A DNA stretch of 12,996 nt from an uncultured Eubacteriales bacterium (GCA_900549495.1 UROL01000042.1:1-12996), one strand, 5' to 3'. Numbered from the stretch's first letter, positions 1-8,766 are shown. The notes: a model not told the origin generated them from the sequence alone. Program-made: numbers and translations.

Positions 1-375
1 GAAGAGAATGGGGGTGCAGTCGGCGGTGAAAACCACCAGGGCCAGGCCGGGGGTATTGGTAACAAGGGCATCGCATTCCGCCAGATGGGGGGCGAAGAGC
101 CCGGCCCCCCGATCCTTTTCCGAGACGGTGCGGACAATGTCCGAATGGGTCTGGTGGGACAGCACCACATTCTGCACGTCAAAGCCGATGCAGCTGCCCA
201 GGCGGCGGTAATTCTCCAGCACATTCTCCGGGTCGTCTCCCCGGCTGGTGCCGATGTTCAGCGATTCCAGATGCCCCCTGCTCACCCCGCCCAGGCGGGT
301 GGTGAAGCAGTGGGGGACGCAGATGCCCTCTGCGGTGAGATATTCCAGGGAATCCCGGGTTTTTGTTTCAATCAT
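1..375 (-). CDS. pgeF: PgeF/YlmD (YfiH) family protein, N-terminal half, cut by window edge
   Basis: This is the first 125 residues of a YfiH/YlmD/LACC1 family protein; the reading frame is still open at base 1. Family members are usually about 250-280 residues, so roughly half is present. Visible signatures are an N-terminal FTTRLGGVS stretch (24-32), LNIG (39-42), HQTHSD (74-79) and TADCTPILF (117-125). H77 and C120 match two of the family's zinc ligands; the third, a later His, lies outside the window. Characterised members act as purine nucleoside phosphorylases or adenosine deaminases, and the E. coli protein is linked to peptidoglycan fidelity. The ATG at 375 is preceded by GGAG at 8 nt. 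The gene starts 21 bp after the secA stop, so it is probably cotranscribed with secA. The family assignment is firm; the activity in this organism is inferred. Confidence 0.9.
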   Translation of the reverse strand, partial: MIETKTRDSLEYLTAEGICVPHCFTTRLGGVSRGHLESLNIGTSRGDDPENVLENYRRLGSCIGFDVQNVVLSHQTHSDIVRTVSEKDRGAGLFAPHLAECDALVTNTPGLALVVFTADCTPILF

Positions 376-396
376 GGCGTTTTCTCCAAGGGAAAA

Positions 397-3162
397 TCAA
401 TGCTCCATTCCTTCGGCCTTGTCCTTTTGCATGCAGCATTTCTTGTATTTCTTTCCGCTGCCGCAGGGGCAGGGGTCATTGGGGCCCACCTTCTTGGCGG
501 CGGTGCGGACGGGGGCCTTCTTCACGGCGGTTACTCCGGCAGCGGCGGCACCGGTTTCCTTGGCCACCTTCTCCCGGCGAATCTCCTGCTGGGGGCGCAC
601 CTGCACCAGCAGCAGACGGCGCACCGTCTCTTCCCGGATGGCCTGAATCATGGCCTGGAACATCTGGTAGCCTTCCTCTTTGTAGGCAATCACCGGGTCA
701 TGCTGGCCGTAGGCCCGCAGACCGATGCCCTGCTTCAAATCGTCCATGGCATCGATGTTGTCCATCCAGTATTCGTCCACCACCCGCAGCATGATAACCC
801 GCTCCAGCTCCCGCATCAGCTTCTCGCCGTAGGCGGCCTCCTTGGCCTGGTAGGTGGCCTGGGCAATCTGCTCCAGGATTTCTGCGGCCTGGTGGGTGTC
901 CTTGCCCATCAGCTGGTTCTTCCGGCCCTCCAGGGTGCCCTTGGCGCAGAAGATGCCCTCGAAGAGGTTGGCCAGCACCCCCAGGCTGTCCTGGGTGACC
1001 ATGCCGCCGGCATCGGCCAGGGCGGTGGTAACGGTGGAGTCCACCACGCCGGAGAGCATGGTCTGGATGCTCTCCTTCAGGTCCTCGCCGTCCAGCACCT
1101 TCTGGCGCTGGGCGTAGATGACCTCACGCTGGACATTCATCACGTCGTCGTATTCCAGGACGTGCTTTCTGGTTTGGAAATTCCGGCTTTCCACGGTTCT
1201 CTGGGCGTTTTCCACGGCACCGGAGAGAATCTTGGCATCAATGGGGGTGTCCTCGTCCAGGCCCAGGGTATCCATCATGCCCATGACCCGGCCTGCGGCG
1301 AACAGGCGCATCAAATCGTCCTGCATACTCAGGTAGAAGCGGCTCTCGCCGGGGTCACCCTGGCGGCCGGAACGGCCCCGGAGCTGGTTGTCAATCCGCC
1401 GGGACTCGTGGCGCTCGGTGCCGATGATGAACAGGCCCCCGGCCTGGCGCACCTTTTCCGCCTCGTCGGCGATTTCGGATTTATACTGCTTCAGCAGCTC
1501 ACTGTAGCGCTGCCGGACTTCCAGAATTTCCGGGTCGCTGGTTTCGGCGTAGGAGTCCGCCTCCACCAGCAGGGCATCCTCCACCCCCTGCTTGCGAAGG
1601 GCATCCTTGGCCAGATATTCGGCGTTGCCTCCCAGCATAATGTCGGTGCCACGACCGGCCATGTTGGTGGCGATGGTGACGGCACCAAATTTACCGGCCT
1701 GGGCCACAATCTGGGCCTCCAGCTCGTGGTATTTGGCGTTGAGGACATTGTGGGGAATGCCCTCCCGCTTCAGCAGCTTGCTGAGGATTTCACTTTTTTC
1801 AATGGAGATGGTGCCCACCAGCACAGGCTGGCCCTTGGCGTGGCATTCCTTCACCTGCTGAATGATGGCCCGGAATTTGCCCGCCTCGGTTTTGTATACC
1901 ACATCCGAATGGTCAATTCTGGCAATGGGCCGGTTGGTGGGAATCTCCACCACGTCCAGCTTGTAGATGGCCTCGAATTCCTCCTGCTCCGTCAGGGCCG
2001 TGCCGGTCATGCCGGAGAGCTTGTCATACAGCCGGAAGAAATTCTGGAAGGTGATGGTGGCCAGGGTTTTGCTCTCCCCGGCCACGGTGACGCCCTCCTT
2101 GGCCTCAATGGCCTGGTGCAGACCCTCGTTGTAGCGGCGGCCATACATCAGGCGGCCGGTGAATTCATCTACAATGATGATTTCTCCGTCCTTCACCACA
2201 TAGTCAATGTCCCGCTTCATCAGGCCCCGGGCCTTCATGGCCTGGTTGATGTGGTGGGACAGAGTGGCGTTTTCGGAGTCCGCCAGGTTTTCCACCCCGA
2301 AGAACCGCTCGGCCTTGGCAACGCCGTCGCTGGTCAGGCCCACGGTGCGGGACTTCTCGTCCACATAGTAGTCGCAGTCGAAGGTATCGTGGTCTTCCTT
2401 GTCCTCGGTTTTGGCGAAGACCTTCTTGTGCAGGGTGGCCACAAACTGGTCGGCCATCTCATACAGCTTAGAGGAATCCTCCCCCTTGCCGGAGATAATC
2501 AGGGGGGTTCTGGCCTCGTCGATGAGGATGGAGTCCACCTCGTCCACAATGGCGAAGGCGTGGCCCCGCTGCACCAGCTCCTGCTTGTAGATGGCCATAT
2601 TGTCCCGCAGGTAGTCGAAGCCCAGCTCGTTGTTGGTGCAGTAGGTGATGTCGGCGGCGTAGCTGTCCCGGCGCTGGGCGGGGGTCATGCCGGGAATCAC
2701 CAGGCCCACGGACAGACCCATGTAGCGGTAGACCTTGCCCATCCACTCGGAGTCACGCTTGGCCAGGTATTCGTTTACCGTGACCACATGCACCCCTCGG
2801 CCGGTGAGGGCGTTGAGATAGCAGGGCAGGATAGCCACCAGGGTTTTGCCCTCGCCGGTTTTCATCTCGGCAATGCGGCCCTGGTGGAGCACAATGCCGC
2901 CGATGAGCTGCACAGGGTAGGGCCGCATACCCAGCACCCGGTCCGCCGCCTCCCGGATGGCGGCAAAGGCCTCGGGCAGCAGCTGGTCCAATGTGGCGCC
3001 GGCGTTCAGCCGGTCTTTGAATTCCTGGGTCTTGGCCTTCAGTGCCTCCTCGGACAGGGCCTTATACTCCGCCTCCAGGCTGAGAATGGCATCCACCGTG
3101 GGTTGAATTTTCTTGATTTCCCGCTGGGAGCGGGTACCGAATATTTTCGCAATCAGACTCAT
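397..3162 (-). CDS. secA: Preprotein translocase ATPase SecA
   Basis: A complete 921-residue SecA, the cytosolic motor that drives unfolded preproteins through SecYEG using ATP. Helicase-type motifs are in the expected order: Walker A MKTGEGKT (100-107), the DEVD Walker B motif (207-210) followed by [11 protein letters not shown], then [10 protein letters not shown] and the [24 protein letters not shown] motif VI region in nucleotide-binding domain 2. The C-terminus carries the zinc-binding SEC-C motif [17 protein letters not shown], which in the family contacts SecB or ribosomes. The length is slightly above the usual 830-900. The start is firm: AAAGGAGG sits 6 nt before the ATG and MSLIAKIFG is a typical SecA N-terminus. 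An extended -10 promoter lies upstream at 3214-3222. pgeF follows closely; prfB, the usual downstream neighbour in Bacillus, is not adjacent here. Confidence 0.98.
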   Translation of the reverse strand: MSLIAKIFGTRSQREIKKIQPTVDAILSLEAEYKALSEEALKAKTQEFKDRLNAGATLDQLLPEAFAAIREAADRVLGMRPYPVQLIGGIVLHQGRIAEMKTGEGKTLVAILPCYLNALTGRGVHVVTVNEYLAKRDSEWMGKVYRYMGLSVGLVIPGMTPAQRRDSYAADITYCTNNELGFDYLRDNMAIYKQELVQRGHAFAIVDEVDSILIDEARTPLIISGKGEDSSKLYEMADQFVATLHKKVFAKTEDKEDHDTFDCDYYVDEKSRTVGLTSDGVAKAERFFGVENLADSENATLSHHINQAMKARGLMKRDIDYVVKDGEIIIVDEFTGRLMYGRRYNEGLHQAIEAKEGVTVAGESKTLATITFQNFFRLYDKLSGMTGTALTEQEEFEAIYKLDVVEIPTNRPIARIDHSDVVYKTEAGKFRAIIQQVKECHAKGQPVLVGTISIEKSEILSKLLKREGIPHNVLNAKYHELEAQIVAQAGKFGAVTIATNMAGRGTDIMLGGNAEYLAKDALRKQGVEDALLVEADSYAETSDPEILEVRQRYSELLKQYKSEIADEAEKVRQAGGLFIIGTERHESRRIDNQLRGRSGRQGDPGESRFYLSMQDDLMRLFAAGRVMGMMDTLGLDEDTPIDAKILSGAVENAQRTVESRNFQTRKHVLEYDDVMNVQREVIYAQRQKVLDGEDLKESIQTMLSGVVDSTVTTALADAGGMVTQDSLGVLANLFEGIFCAKGTLEGRKNQLMGKDTHQAAEILEQIAQATYQAKEAAYGEKLMRELERVIMLRVVDEYWMDNIDAMDDLKQGIGLRAYGQHDPVIAYKEEGYQMFQAMIQAIREETVRRLLLVQVRPQQEIRREKVAKETGAAAAGVTAVKKAPVRTAAKKVGPNDPCPCGSGKKYKKCCMQKDKAEGMEH

Positions 3163-3213
3163 TTTGGCCTCCTTTGAGGAATTTAATGGTGGGCAGAGAC
3201 ATAGATTCTCAAG

Positions 3214-3222
3214 ATTATATCA
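3214..3222 (-). promoter_or_regulatory. Extended -10 promoter of secA
   Basis: On the minus strand the 9-mer TGATATAAT occupies 3214-3222. It is a perfect TATAAT -10 box (3214-3219) with the TGn extension. The -35 position at 17-bp spacing is TATATT, a poor match, which is usual for extended -10 promoters. It predicts a 5' leader of about 45 nt before the secA ATG at 3162. Confidence 0.65.
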
Positions 3223-3283
3223 CAGTTAAGCGGAAAAATATAGCATGAATTGTGAACAAATTGATTTTGGCTCGGGCAGACCC

Positions 3284-4441
3284 TTATTTCCACCCCAGCC
3301 CGGCGAAGAATGCCTGGATTTCCGCCTCTCCTGCCTCCACCCGGCCCTGCTGGAAATTGGGCTTGCCGCCGCCCCGGCCCCCCAGTGCGGCGGTCATATC
3401 CTTGCCCAGGGGGCGCAAATCCGTCTGCCGGTCTGCCAGGCAGTAGCCGTAGCCGCCGCTGCTCTGGGAGAATACCGCTGCCGTGCCGCCGCAGACCTGG
3501 GCAATGCCGTCGGCCAGCTCCCGGAGCCCCACACTGTCCAGCCCCGGCTCCAGCCGGAGGACGTTGCCCGCCCCGGCGCACATCCTCGCCGTCAGGGCGA
3601 ACAGCTGCCGCTGCAGCTCCACAATCCGGTATTTCTGGGCCGCCATCTGGGCGGCGAAGCTCTGGGCGGCGCTGCCCACCTGGTCTGCCGGGACGGAGAA
3701 CACGTGGGAGGCGGCGGTGCTTTCCTCCAATACCCGGTTCAGGTATTCCAGGGCCTGGGCTCCGCAGGACATTTCAATCCGGCTGCCTCCCCGGAAGGGG
3801 ACGGAGGAATAGAGCTTAATCAGACCGATTTCCCCGGTGGCGCTGACATGGGTGCCACAGCAGGCGCAGATATCATAGCCGGGAATCTCCACAATCCGCA
3901 CCGGCCATTCCAATGCCTTTTTGCTCCGGTAGGGGATGGCGGGCAAGGCCTCTTGGGTGGGATACCAGCACCTTATGGGGAGATTCTGCCACACCGCCCG
4001 GTTGGCCTCTGCCTCAATGTCAGCCAGGGCCTGGGGAGGGATCACCCCGTCGAAGTCGATAACCGTCCGCTCCTGCCCCATGTGGAAGCCGGTGTTGCTC
4101 ACCCCATAGCGCCGATGGAGAATGCCGGAGACAATGTGCTCCCCGGAGTGCAGCTGCATCCGGCGGAACCGGGGCTCCCAGTGGATTTCTCCCTCCACCG
4201 TGGTGCCGGGCTCCAGGGGGCCGCCGCAGAGGTGAACCACCGTGTCCCCCCGCTCCCGGACATCCAGCACCGGAACATCCCCCAGATACCCGGTATCCGC
4301 CGCCTGTCCGCCCCCCTCGGGGTAAAAGCAGGTGGCGTCCAAAATAACCTCAAATCCCTTCTCCGTTTCCGTGCAGGAGCATACCTGCCCCTGGAACCGG
4401 GTTCGGTGGGAATCTTCATAGTATAGTTTCTGGGTAGACAT
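3284..4441 (-). CDS. Standalone alanyl-tRNA editing protein (AlaX-like, with DHHA1 domain)
   Basis: A 385-residue protein resembling the editing half of alanyl-tRNA synthetase without the aminoacylation domain. Such AlaX proteins hydrolyse Ser-tRNA(Ala) and/or Gly-tRNA(Ala). The N-terminal part has FYPEGGGQ (39-46). The zinc-binding editing site follows, as HSGEH (98-102) and CCGTH (194-198), giving the HxxxH plus CxxxH pattern. The C-terminus has the DHHA1/C-Ala glycine-rich signature GGRGGGKPNFQQG (354-366). The open frame extends 23 codons upstream to 4510, but that stretch overlaps the promoter. The ATG at 4441 (MSTQKLYYED) has GAAAGGAA just upstream and is the natural start. The stop is a TAA at 3284. 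It has its own promoter and is transcribed toward secA. I see no clear terminator before the secA promoter. Substrate preference cannot be decided by eye. Confidence 0.9.
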   Translation of the reverse strand: MSTQKLYYEDSHRTRFQGQVCSCTETEKGFEVILDATCFYPEGGGQAADTGYLGDVPVLDVRERGDTVVHLCGGPLEPGTTVEGEIHWEPRFRRMQLHSGEHIVSGILHRRYGVSNTGFHMGQERTVIDFDGVIPPQALADIEAEANRAVWQNLPIRCWYPTQEALPAIPYRSKKALEWPVRIVEIPGYDICACCGTHVSATGEIGLIKLYSSVPFRGGSRIEMSCGAQALEYLNRVLEESTAASHVFSVPADQVGSAAQSFAAQMAAQKYRIVELQRQLFALTARMCAGAGNVLRLEPGLDSVGLRELADGIAQVCGGTAAVFSQSSGGYGYCLADRQTDLRPLGKDMTAALGGRGGGKPNFQQGRVEAGEAEIQAFFAGLGWK

Positions 4442-4481
4442 AAGGCAATTCCTTTCAAAAGCAATGCATTCATCGCCCCGT

Positions 4482-4510
4482 ATTATACCATTATCCCCCA
4501 CGCATTGCAA
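4482..4510 (-). promoter_or_regulatory. Promoter of the alanyl-tRNA editing gene
   Basis: On the minus strand, TTGCAA (-35, 4505-4510) and TATAAT (-10, 4482-4487) are separated by 17 bp. The -10 also carries a TGG extension (TGGTATAAT). It lies about 40 bp upstream of the ATG at 4441. It is a near-consensus vegetative promoter, and its placement supports choosing the ATG at 4441 rather than the upstream ATG at 4510. Confidence 0.75.
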
Positions 4511-4629
4511 CGAAGCAAAGGAACAAAAATCCCCGGGAAATCAGAATAAAAACCGTCAAATCCGGCCCATGCCCCTCCCGGCTTCCCAGGGGAGGGCGGC
4601 GCAGCTAAGCAAAAAAATTCTTTTACTAC

Positions 4630-4658
4630 TGTTCAAATGGGAAAAAATGATGTAGAAT
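4630..4658 (+). promoter_or_regulatory. Candidate promoter of the phospholipase C-like/MFS operon
   Basis: TAGAAT at 4653-4658 matches a -10 box in five of six bases. At 17-bp spacing the -35 position reads TGTTCA (4630-4635), a weak match. An A/T-rich tract at 4610-4625 could act as an UP element. It is the best promoter in the 266-bp gap between the divergent genes (4442-4707) and would give a leader of about 43 nt. The rest of that gap holds the divergent promoter and one GC-rich hairpin without a T-tract. Confidence 0.45.
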
Positions 4659-4694
4659 AGATTCCGTGTGGCGTTTTGACCATGAACTTTACTT

Positions 4695-4704
4695 GGAGGT
4701 GATC
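4695..4704 (+). promoter_or_regulatory. Strong ribosome binding site that sets a TTG start
   Basis: GGAGGTGATC is a 10-base match to the anti-Shine-Dalgarno complement. The GGAGG core ends 8 nt before the TTG at 4708. The earlier in-frame ATG at 4666 has no such site, and the GTG at 4699 lies inside it. This makes TTG 4708 the start of the phospholipase C-like gene. Confidence 0.85.
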
Positions 4705-4707
4705 GGT

Positions 4708-5526
4708 TTGCCCTCGGTTTATGCCCATTTTCGCTTTGGAGACCAAGCGGCAAAGACGTTGCCGGAGTCCCTTCAGCGCTCCATTCAGCGCTTCCCCCAG
4801 CTGTTCAGTCTGGGTGTGCATGGGCCGGATTTTTTCTTTTTCTACCAACCCCTGTTCCCAACCCAGATGGGCAGCCTGGGCGGCTGGTTCCATGAGCTGA
4901 CAGGCCGGGAGTTTTTCCAGCGGGCGGTGCTCCATTGGAAGGACAACCCCTCCGAGGGGGCCACGGTGTACCTGTACGGCGTACTGTGCCACTTCGCCCT
5001 GGACTCTGCCTGCCATCCCCTGATAGAGTCTGCCTCTGCCGGGAAAACGCCGGGGCACACGGAGCTGGAAACGGAGTTCGACCGGGTGCTCCTGACCCGG
5101 GACGGCAAGGTTCCCGCCTACCGGCAAAACCTGGGCAAGCGGGTGAAGCTCACCTGGGGGGAATGCGTTACCATATCCGGCTTCTACCCCCCGGCTACGC
5201 CCTATACCGTCCGGCGCAGCGTCCGGATGATGGCGGCGGTCTGCCGGATAATGACCATGAACAACCGGAAGCTGCTGCAAGCCATCTTCCGCCTGGGCGG
5301 CGAGTACGCCAGCCAGATGGTGATGTATTCCCGGCCCAACCACCGCTGCGCTGCCTATATCCCCCAGCTGGATGGGCTGTATGCCCAGGCCCTGGAGCGT
5401 CTGCCCGGCATGGCTGCCCAGCTGGATGCCTATATCCGGCAGGGAACCCCCCTGGGGGCGGAGTTCGACGTGAATTTCAACGGCGAGGAAACCATACTAC
5501 ATAACACGGAAGAGAGAATGCAATGA
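4708..5526 (+). CDS. Zinc-dependent phospholipase C-like protein without signal peptide
   Basis: A 272-residue member of the zinc-dependent phospholipase C family (Zn_dep_PLPC type). From the TTG start the protein reads MPSVYAHFRFG, a typical start for clostridial members. Eight candidate metal ligands fall in the order known from Bacillus cereus PLC: H7, D41 (HGPD), H62 (FHELT), H95 and D99 (CHFALD), H103 (CHPLI), then H117 and E121 as HxxxE. The N-terminal Trp ligand of the secreted enzymes is absent, because there is no signal peptide or processed N-terminus. The protein is therefore probably cytoplasmic. Its substrate is unknown; these leaderless relatives are not well characterised, and phospholipase activity is only inferred. 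The stop overlaps the start of the MFS gene by 4 bp (ATGA), so the two are translationally coupled. Confidence 0.85.
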   Translation: MPSVYAHFRFGDQAAKTLPESLQRSIQRFPQLFSLGVHGPDFFFFYQPLFPTQMGSLGGWFHELTGREFFQRAVLHWKDNPSEGATVYLYGVLCHFALDSACHPLIESASAGKTPGHTELETEFDRVLLTRDGKVPAYRQNLGKRVKLTWGECVTISGFYPPATPYTVRRSVRMMAAVCRIMTMNNRKLLQAIFRLGGEYASQMVMYSRPNHRCAAYIPQLDGLYAQALERLPGMAAQLDAYIRQGTPLGAEFDVNFNGEETILHNTEERMQ

Positions 5527-6830
5527 AAAAGTTACAGAAAATGCTGAACCTGACCCTACAGGAGTGGAACTGGGTGCTTTATGATATCGGCAACTCCGCC
5601 TTTATCCTTTTGGCTACGGCCATTGTGCCCATTTATTTCCACGCCCTTACCGATGCCGCCGGACTGAGCGAGGCCCAGTATGTCTCCTTCTGGGGCTATT
5701 CCACCTCCATTGCCACCATTGTGGTGGCGGTGCTGGCCCCCATCTGCGGAACGCTGGCAGACCATAAGGGCTTCAAAAAGCCCATATTTACCCTGTGTAT
5801 GCTGCTGGGGGTTCTGGGCTGCGCCGCCCTGGGGGCCGCCTGGTCCTGGCTGAGCTTTCTGGTTATCTACATCATTTCCCGTATCGGCTTCAATTCCAGC
5901 CTGGTGTTCTACGATGCCATGCTGCCGGAAATCACCACCGAGGAGCGGATGGACAATGTGTCCACCGTGGGCTACGCCCTGGGCTATATCGGCTCGGTGA
6001 TTCCCTTTGTGGTCTGCCTGCTGGTGGTGCTGAACGCCGAAGCCCTGGGGCTCTCCGGCAGTGCCGCCATGGTGATTGCCTTTGCCATCACTGCCGCCTG
6101 GTGGGCGCTGTGCACCCTGCCCCTGCTGAGGAGCTACCAGCAGCGGGCCTACAGCTCCCATTCCGGCAACCCCTTCACCGCCTCCTTCCGCCGCCTGGGC
6201 AAGACCTTCCGCCAGGCCCGGCAGCAGCGGCACATCTTTTTGTACATGGTGTCCTTCTTCTTCTTTATTGACGGCGTGTACACCATCATCGGCATGGCCA
6301 CCACCTATGGCCAGAGCCTGGGCCTGGACAGCACCGGGCTGCTGCTGGCCCTGCTGGTGACCCAGATTGTGGCCTTCCCCTGCTCCATCTTCTTCGGCAA
6401 GCTGTCCGCCAGGTTCGAAACCGGCAGGCTGATTAAAATCTGCATCGTCTGCTATACCGGCATCACCATCTTCGGCGTGTTCCTGAAGGATTTGTGGCAG
6501 TTCTGGACTCTGGCTGTGCTGGTGGGTATGTTCCAGGGGGGCATCCAGGCCCTGAGCCGTTCCTACCTGGGCAAAATCATTCCCCCGGAGCAGAGCGGCG
6601 AATACTATGGCCTGATGGATATCTTCGGCAAGGGGGCCGATGCCATGGGCCCGGCCATTATCGCCTTGGCCACCAATCTGATGGGGGACAAAACAGTGCA
6701 CATCTTCGGTACGGAGCTGAAGGGCCAGAACATCGGCGTCGGCTGCCTGGTGTTCCTGTTTGCCATTGGCTTCGTCCTCTTCCTCAAGGCAGACCGGCTG
6801 AACAGGGAGCGCAAGGCCGCCAAGGTCTGA
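5523..6830 (+). CDS. MFS transporter, Atg22/UMF1 family
   Basis: A 435-residue integral membrane protein with about a dozen hydrophobic segments. The N-terminus carries the LYDIGNSAF motif (19-27), the hallmark of the UMF1 / Atg22 vacuole-effluxer-like branch of the major facilitator superfamily. A loop with GTLADHKGFKK resembles the MFS motif A between TM2 and TM3. Yeast Atg22 exports amino acids from the vacuole; the substrate of bacterial members is generally unknown, so none is assigned. The ATG overlaps the preceding stop as ATGA, and a modest ribosome site (GGAAGAGAG) lies inside the upstream gene, pointing to coupled translation. The gene ends just before a strong terminator at 6851-6890. 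I am sure of the family and have no evidence for the cargo. Confidence 0.92.
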   Translation: MKKLQKMLNLTLQEWNWVLYDIGNSAFILLATAIVPIYFHALTDAAGLSEAQYVSFWGYSTSIATIVVAVLAPICGTLADHKGFKKPIFTLCMLLGVLGCAALGAAWSWLSFLVIYIISRIGFNSSLVFYDAMLPEITTEERMDNVSTVGYALGYIGSVIPFVVCLLVVLNAEALGLSGSAAMVIAFAITAAWWALCTLPLLRSYQQRAYSSHSGNPFTASFRRLGKTFRQARQQRHIFLYMVSFFFFIDGVYTIIGMATTYGQSLGLDSTGLLLALLVTQIVAFPCSIFFGKLSARFETGRLIKICIVCYTGITIFGVFLKDLWQFWTLAVLVGMFQGGIQALSRSYLGKIIPPEQSGEYYGLMDIFGKGADAMGPAIIALATNLMGDKTVHIFGTELKGQNIGVGCLVFLFAIGFVLFLKADRLNRERKAAKV

Positions 6831-6850
6831 ATAGGATTCCGATAAACAAT

Positions 6851-6890
6851 GCCCCGGGCGGTTCGTAGGTGAACCGCCCGGGGCGTTTTT
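6851..6890 (+). terminator. Intrinsic terminator, probably working in both directions
   Basis: A perfect 14-bp inverted repeat: GCCCCGGGCGGTTC (6851-6864), a 6-nt loop, and its exact complement (6871-6884), followed by GTTTTT. It ends the phospholipase C-like/MFS operon, 20 bp after the MFS stop. The convergent lacI gene stops at 6894, 9 bp away. On the minus strand the hairpin is followed by ATTGTTTATC, a weaker T-rich tail, so it probably also ends the sugar operon. Confidence 0.9.
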
Positions 6891-6893
6891 GGC

Positions 6894-7910
6894 TTATTTG
6901 GCATTGCCGGAGGGGGTGGACGCAGGGCCCACGCTGCTTCCGGCAGTCAGGGAAAAGGGGACGCTGATGTGGCGGGTGCGGCCAGTGGCGATCTGCTCCC
7001 GGAGCACCCGGTAGCTGGCCTCGGCCAGGGCCACGGCGGACTGGGCCACGGTGGTGAGCCGGGGGATGAAGTACTGCCCATAGGGCAGACCGTCGAACCC
7101 GGCCACGGAGATATCCTCCGGAATCCGCAGACCGTGGTCCCGGATGCAGCGCATGGCCCCCAGGGCCATGACGTCGGCCATGGCAAACACGGCGGTAATC
7201 TCCCCCCGGTCTGCCAGAATCCGTTCCATGGCCCGGTATCCTCCGTCGAAGGAGAAGCGGGCGGCCTGGTAGGCGGCAATTCGGGCTTCCGAGCCGACCA
7301 CAGCCAGCTCACAGCCCCGCAGCCGGTTTCGGCTGATTTCCGATACGGCGGTGTCGCCGCCAATCACCGCAATTTCCCGGTGGCCGTGCTTCACCAGCAG
7401 GGAAAAAACGGTTCTGGCTGCGGCAATGTCGTCGGTGCTGACGCTGGACAGCCCCTGGAAGGGGAGCCCCCGGGCGGAGTTGGTCACCAGCACCGTAGGC
7501 AGGCTCAGGCTCTCGTAGTCCGAAAGGAAATTCTGGGCGGTGCCGCCGTAGAACAGGATTCCCAGGGGCTTGCGCTCCCGGGAGAGCTTACTGGCCCGGC
7601 GAACCTCGTTGTCGTCCTCGTCGATGTAGTCCACCATCAGGGGGCGCTGCTCCTGGGAGGCCAGCTCCTGTAGAGTCTCCACCATCTGGGCGAAGAGCTC
7701 GTTGGCCCGGCCCTTGACAATCACCAGCAATGCATCGCTGCTTTGCCGCTTGAGACTTTGGGCGCTGGCGTTAATCTCAAAGCCGTATTGCTGGGCCAGA
7801 GCCAGGATCTGCTCCCGGGCCTTGGGGCTGACGTTGGGCTGGTGATTCAGCGCCCGGGAGACCGTGCCCAGGGAGTAGCCGGAGAGCTTGGCAAGATCCC
7901 GGATTGTCAT
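6894..7910 (-). CDS. LacI-family transcriptional repressor, last gene of the sugar ABC operon
   Basis: A 338-residue LacI/GalR-type regulator. The N-terminus is a classic helix-turn-helix (MTIRDLAKLSGYSLGTVSRA, residues 1-20) followed by a hinge helix region (NASAQSLKRQ), then a periplasmic-binding-protein-like effector domain with typical GYRAMERIL and PEDISVAGFDG segments. It should bind a palindromic operator with a central CG and release it when a sugar or sugar phosphate binds. A matching site lies at 11164-11185, upstream of the binding-protein gene. The start codon comes 1 bp after the stop of the MalG-type permease (TGA-T-ATG), with AAAGGG at about 8 nt, so it is cotranscribed and probably coupled. 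Placed last, it would repress its own synthesis along with the transporter. The effector is unknown. Confidence 0.95.
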   Translation of the reverse strand: MTIRDLAKLSGYSLGTVSRALNHQPNVSPKAREQILALAQQYGFEINASAQSLKRQSSDALLVIVKGRANELFAQMVETLQELASQEQRPLMVDYIDEDDNEVRRASKLSRERKPLGILFYGGTAQNFLSDYESLSLPTVLVTNSARGLPFQGLSSVSTDDIAAARTVFSLLVKHGHREIAVIGGDTAVSEISRNRLRGCELAVVGSEARIAAYQAARFSFDGGYRAMERILADRGEITAVFAMADVMALGAMRCIRDHGLRIPEDISVAGFDGLPYGQYFIPRLTTVAQSAVALAEASYRVLREQIATGRTRHISVPFSLTAGSSVGPASTPSGNAK

Positions 7911-7911
7911 A

Positions 7912-8766
7912 TCAGCCCTTTACCGCACCTGCGGCCACACCCTTGATGATGTGCTTCTGGCAGAACATATACACAATGATAATGGGAATGATGCTGAGCA
8001 TAATAACGGCCATGGTAGCGCCCAGGTCAACGGTGCCGTAGCTTCCCTTTAGATACTGGACATGGATGGGGATGGTGAGATACTTGGTGCGATCCAATAC
8101 CAGATAGGGCAGCAGGTAGTCGTTCCATACCCACATCAGCTCCAGGATGCCCACGGAAATCAGGGTAGGCTTGAGCATGGGCAGCACCACCTGGAAGAAG
8201 GTCTGCACCGGGGAGCAGCCGTCGATGGCGGCGGCCTCTTCTATTTCAATGGGAAGCCCCTTGACAAAGCCGGTGAACATGAAGATGGCCAGTCCTGCGC
8301 CAAAGCCCAGATAGACAATGGGGATGGTATAGGGGGTGTTCAGCTTCAGCATATCGGCGGTGAAGGTCAGGGTGAACATCACCATCTGGAAGGGGACAAT
8401 CATGGAGAACAGGCACAGGTAGTAGAAGATTTTGGAGCCCAGGCTATTTACCCGGCAGATATACCAGGCGGACATGGAGCAGAACAGCAAAATCAGGAAC
8501 ACCGAGGCCACGGTGATGAACAGGCTGTAGGATACGGATTTCAGGAAGGGATAGTTGCCGAAGGTCAGGCCCTTGATGTAGTTGCCCCAGCCCATGAAGG
8601 TCTCGGAATTGGGCAGGGCGAAGGGGTTCATATTGACGGCGTTGTTGGACTTGAAGGAGTTGATCAGCACCTCAAGAATGGGCATAATCCAGGCAAGGCT
8701 CAGCAGGGCGAAGAGAACCGACATTACCTTGCTCAAGGGGGAATACAGGATGTGCTTCTTGTTCAT
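7912..8766 (-). CDS. Carbohydrate ABC transporter permease, MalG type (CUT1)
   Basis: A 284-residue inner-membrane permease of the CUT1 sugar uptake family, with about six hydrophobic segments. The cytoplasmic EAA loop that docks the ATPase is at 174-199 (IEEAAAIDGCSP through VVLPMLKPT). The C-terminus QKHIIKGVAAGAVKG is characteristic of MalG-like subunits. The frame is open further upstream to 9027, but that part lies inside the MalF-type gene. The ATG at 8766 overlaps the preceding TAA by one base (TAATG), with GGAGG just upstream, and begins MNKKHILYSPLSK, a normal MalG-type N-terminus. It pairs with the MalF-type subunit to form the channel. The sugar cannot be deduced from the sequence. 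Confidence 0.95.
   Translation of the reverse strand: MNKKHILYSPLSKVMSVLFALLSLAWIMPILEVLINSFKSNNAVNMNPFALPNSETFMGWGNYIKGLTFGNYPFLKSVSYSLFITVASVFLILLFCSMSAWYICRVNSLGSKIFYYLCLFSMIVPFQMVMFTLTFTADMLKLNTPYTIPIVYLGFGAGLAIFMFTGFVKGLPIEIEEAAAIDGCSPVQTFFQVVLPMLKPTLISVGILELMWVWNDYLLPYLVLDRTKYLTIPIHVQYLKGSYGTVDLGATMAVIMLSIIPIIIVYMFCQKHIIKGVAAGAVKG

Noticed and set aside
85..3177. A very long open frame on the plus strand covering all of secA (about 1030 codons)
   Set aside because: It is the mirror frame of a GC-rich secA gene. Its translation is low-complexity, rich in His, Gly and Leu, with no recognisable domain, while the minus frame is an unmistakable SecA.
4571..4596. GC hairpin (CCCTCCC/GGGAGGG) in the divergent intergenic region as a terminator
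   Set aside because: There is no T-tract directly after it on either strand, and both flanking genes are transcribed away from it.
5556..6701. A 381-codon minus-strand open frame opposite the MFS transporter
   Set aside because: Its product would be His/Gln/Gly-rich with no membrane or domain pattern, the usual complement of a hydrophobic GC-rich gene.
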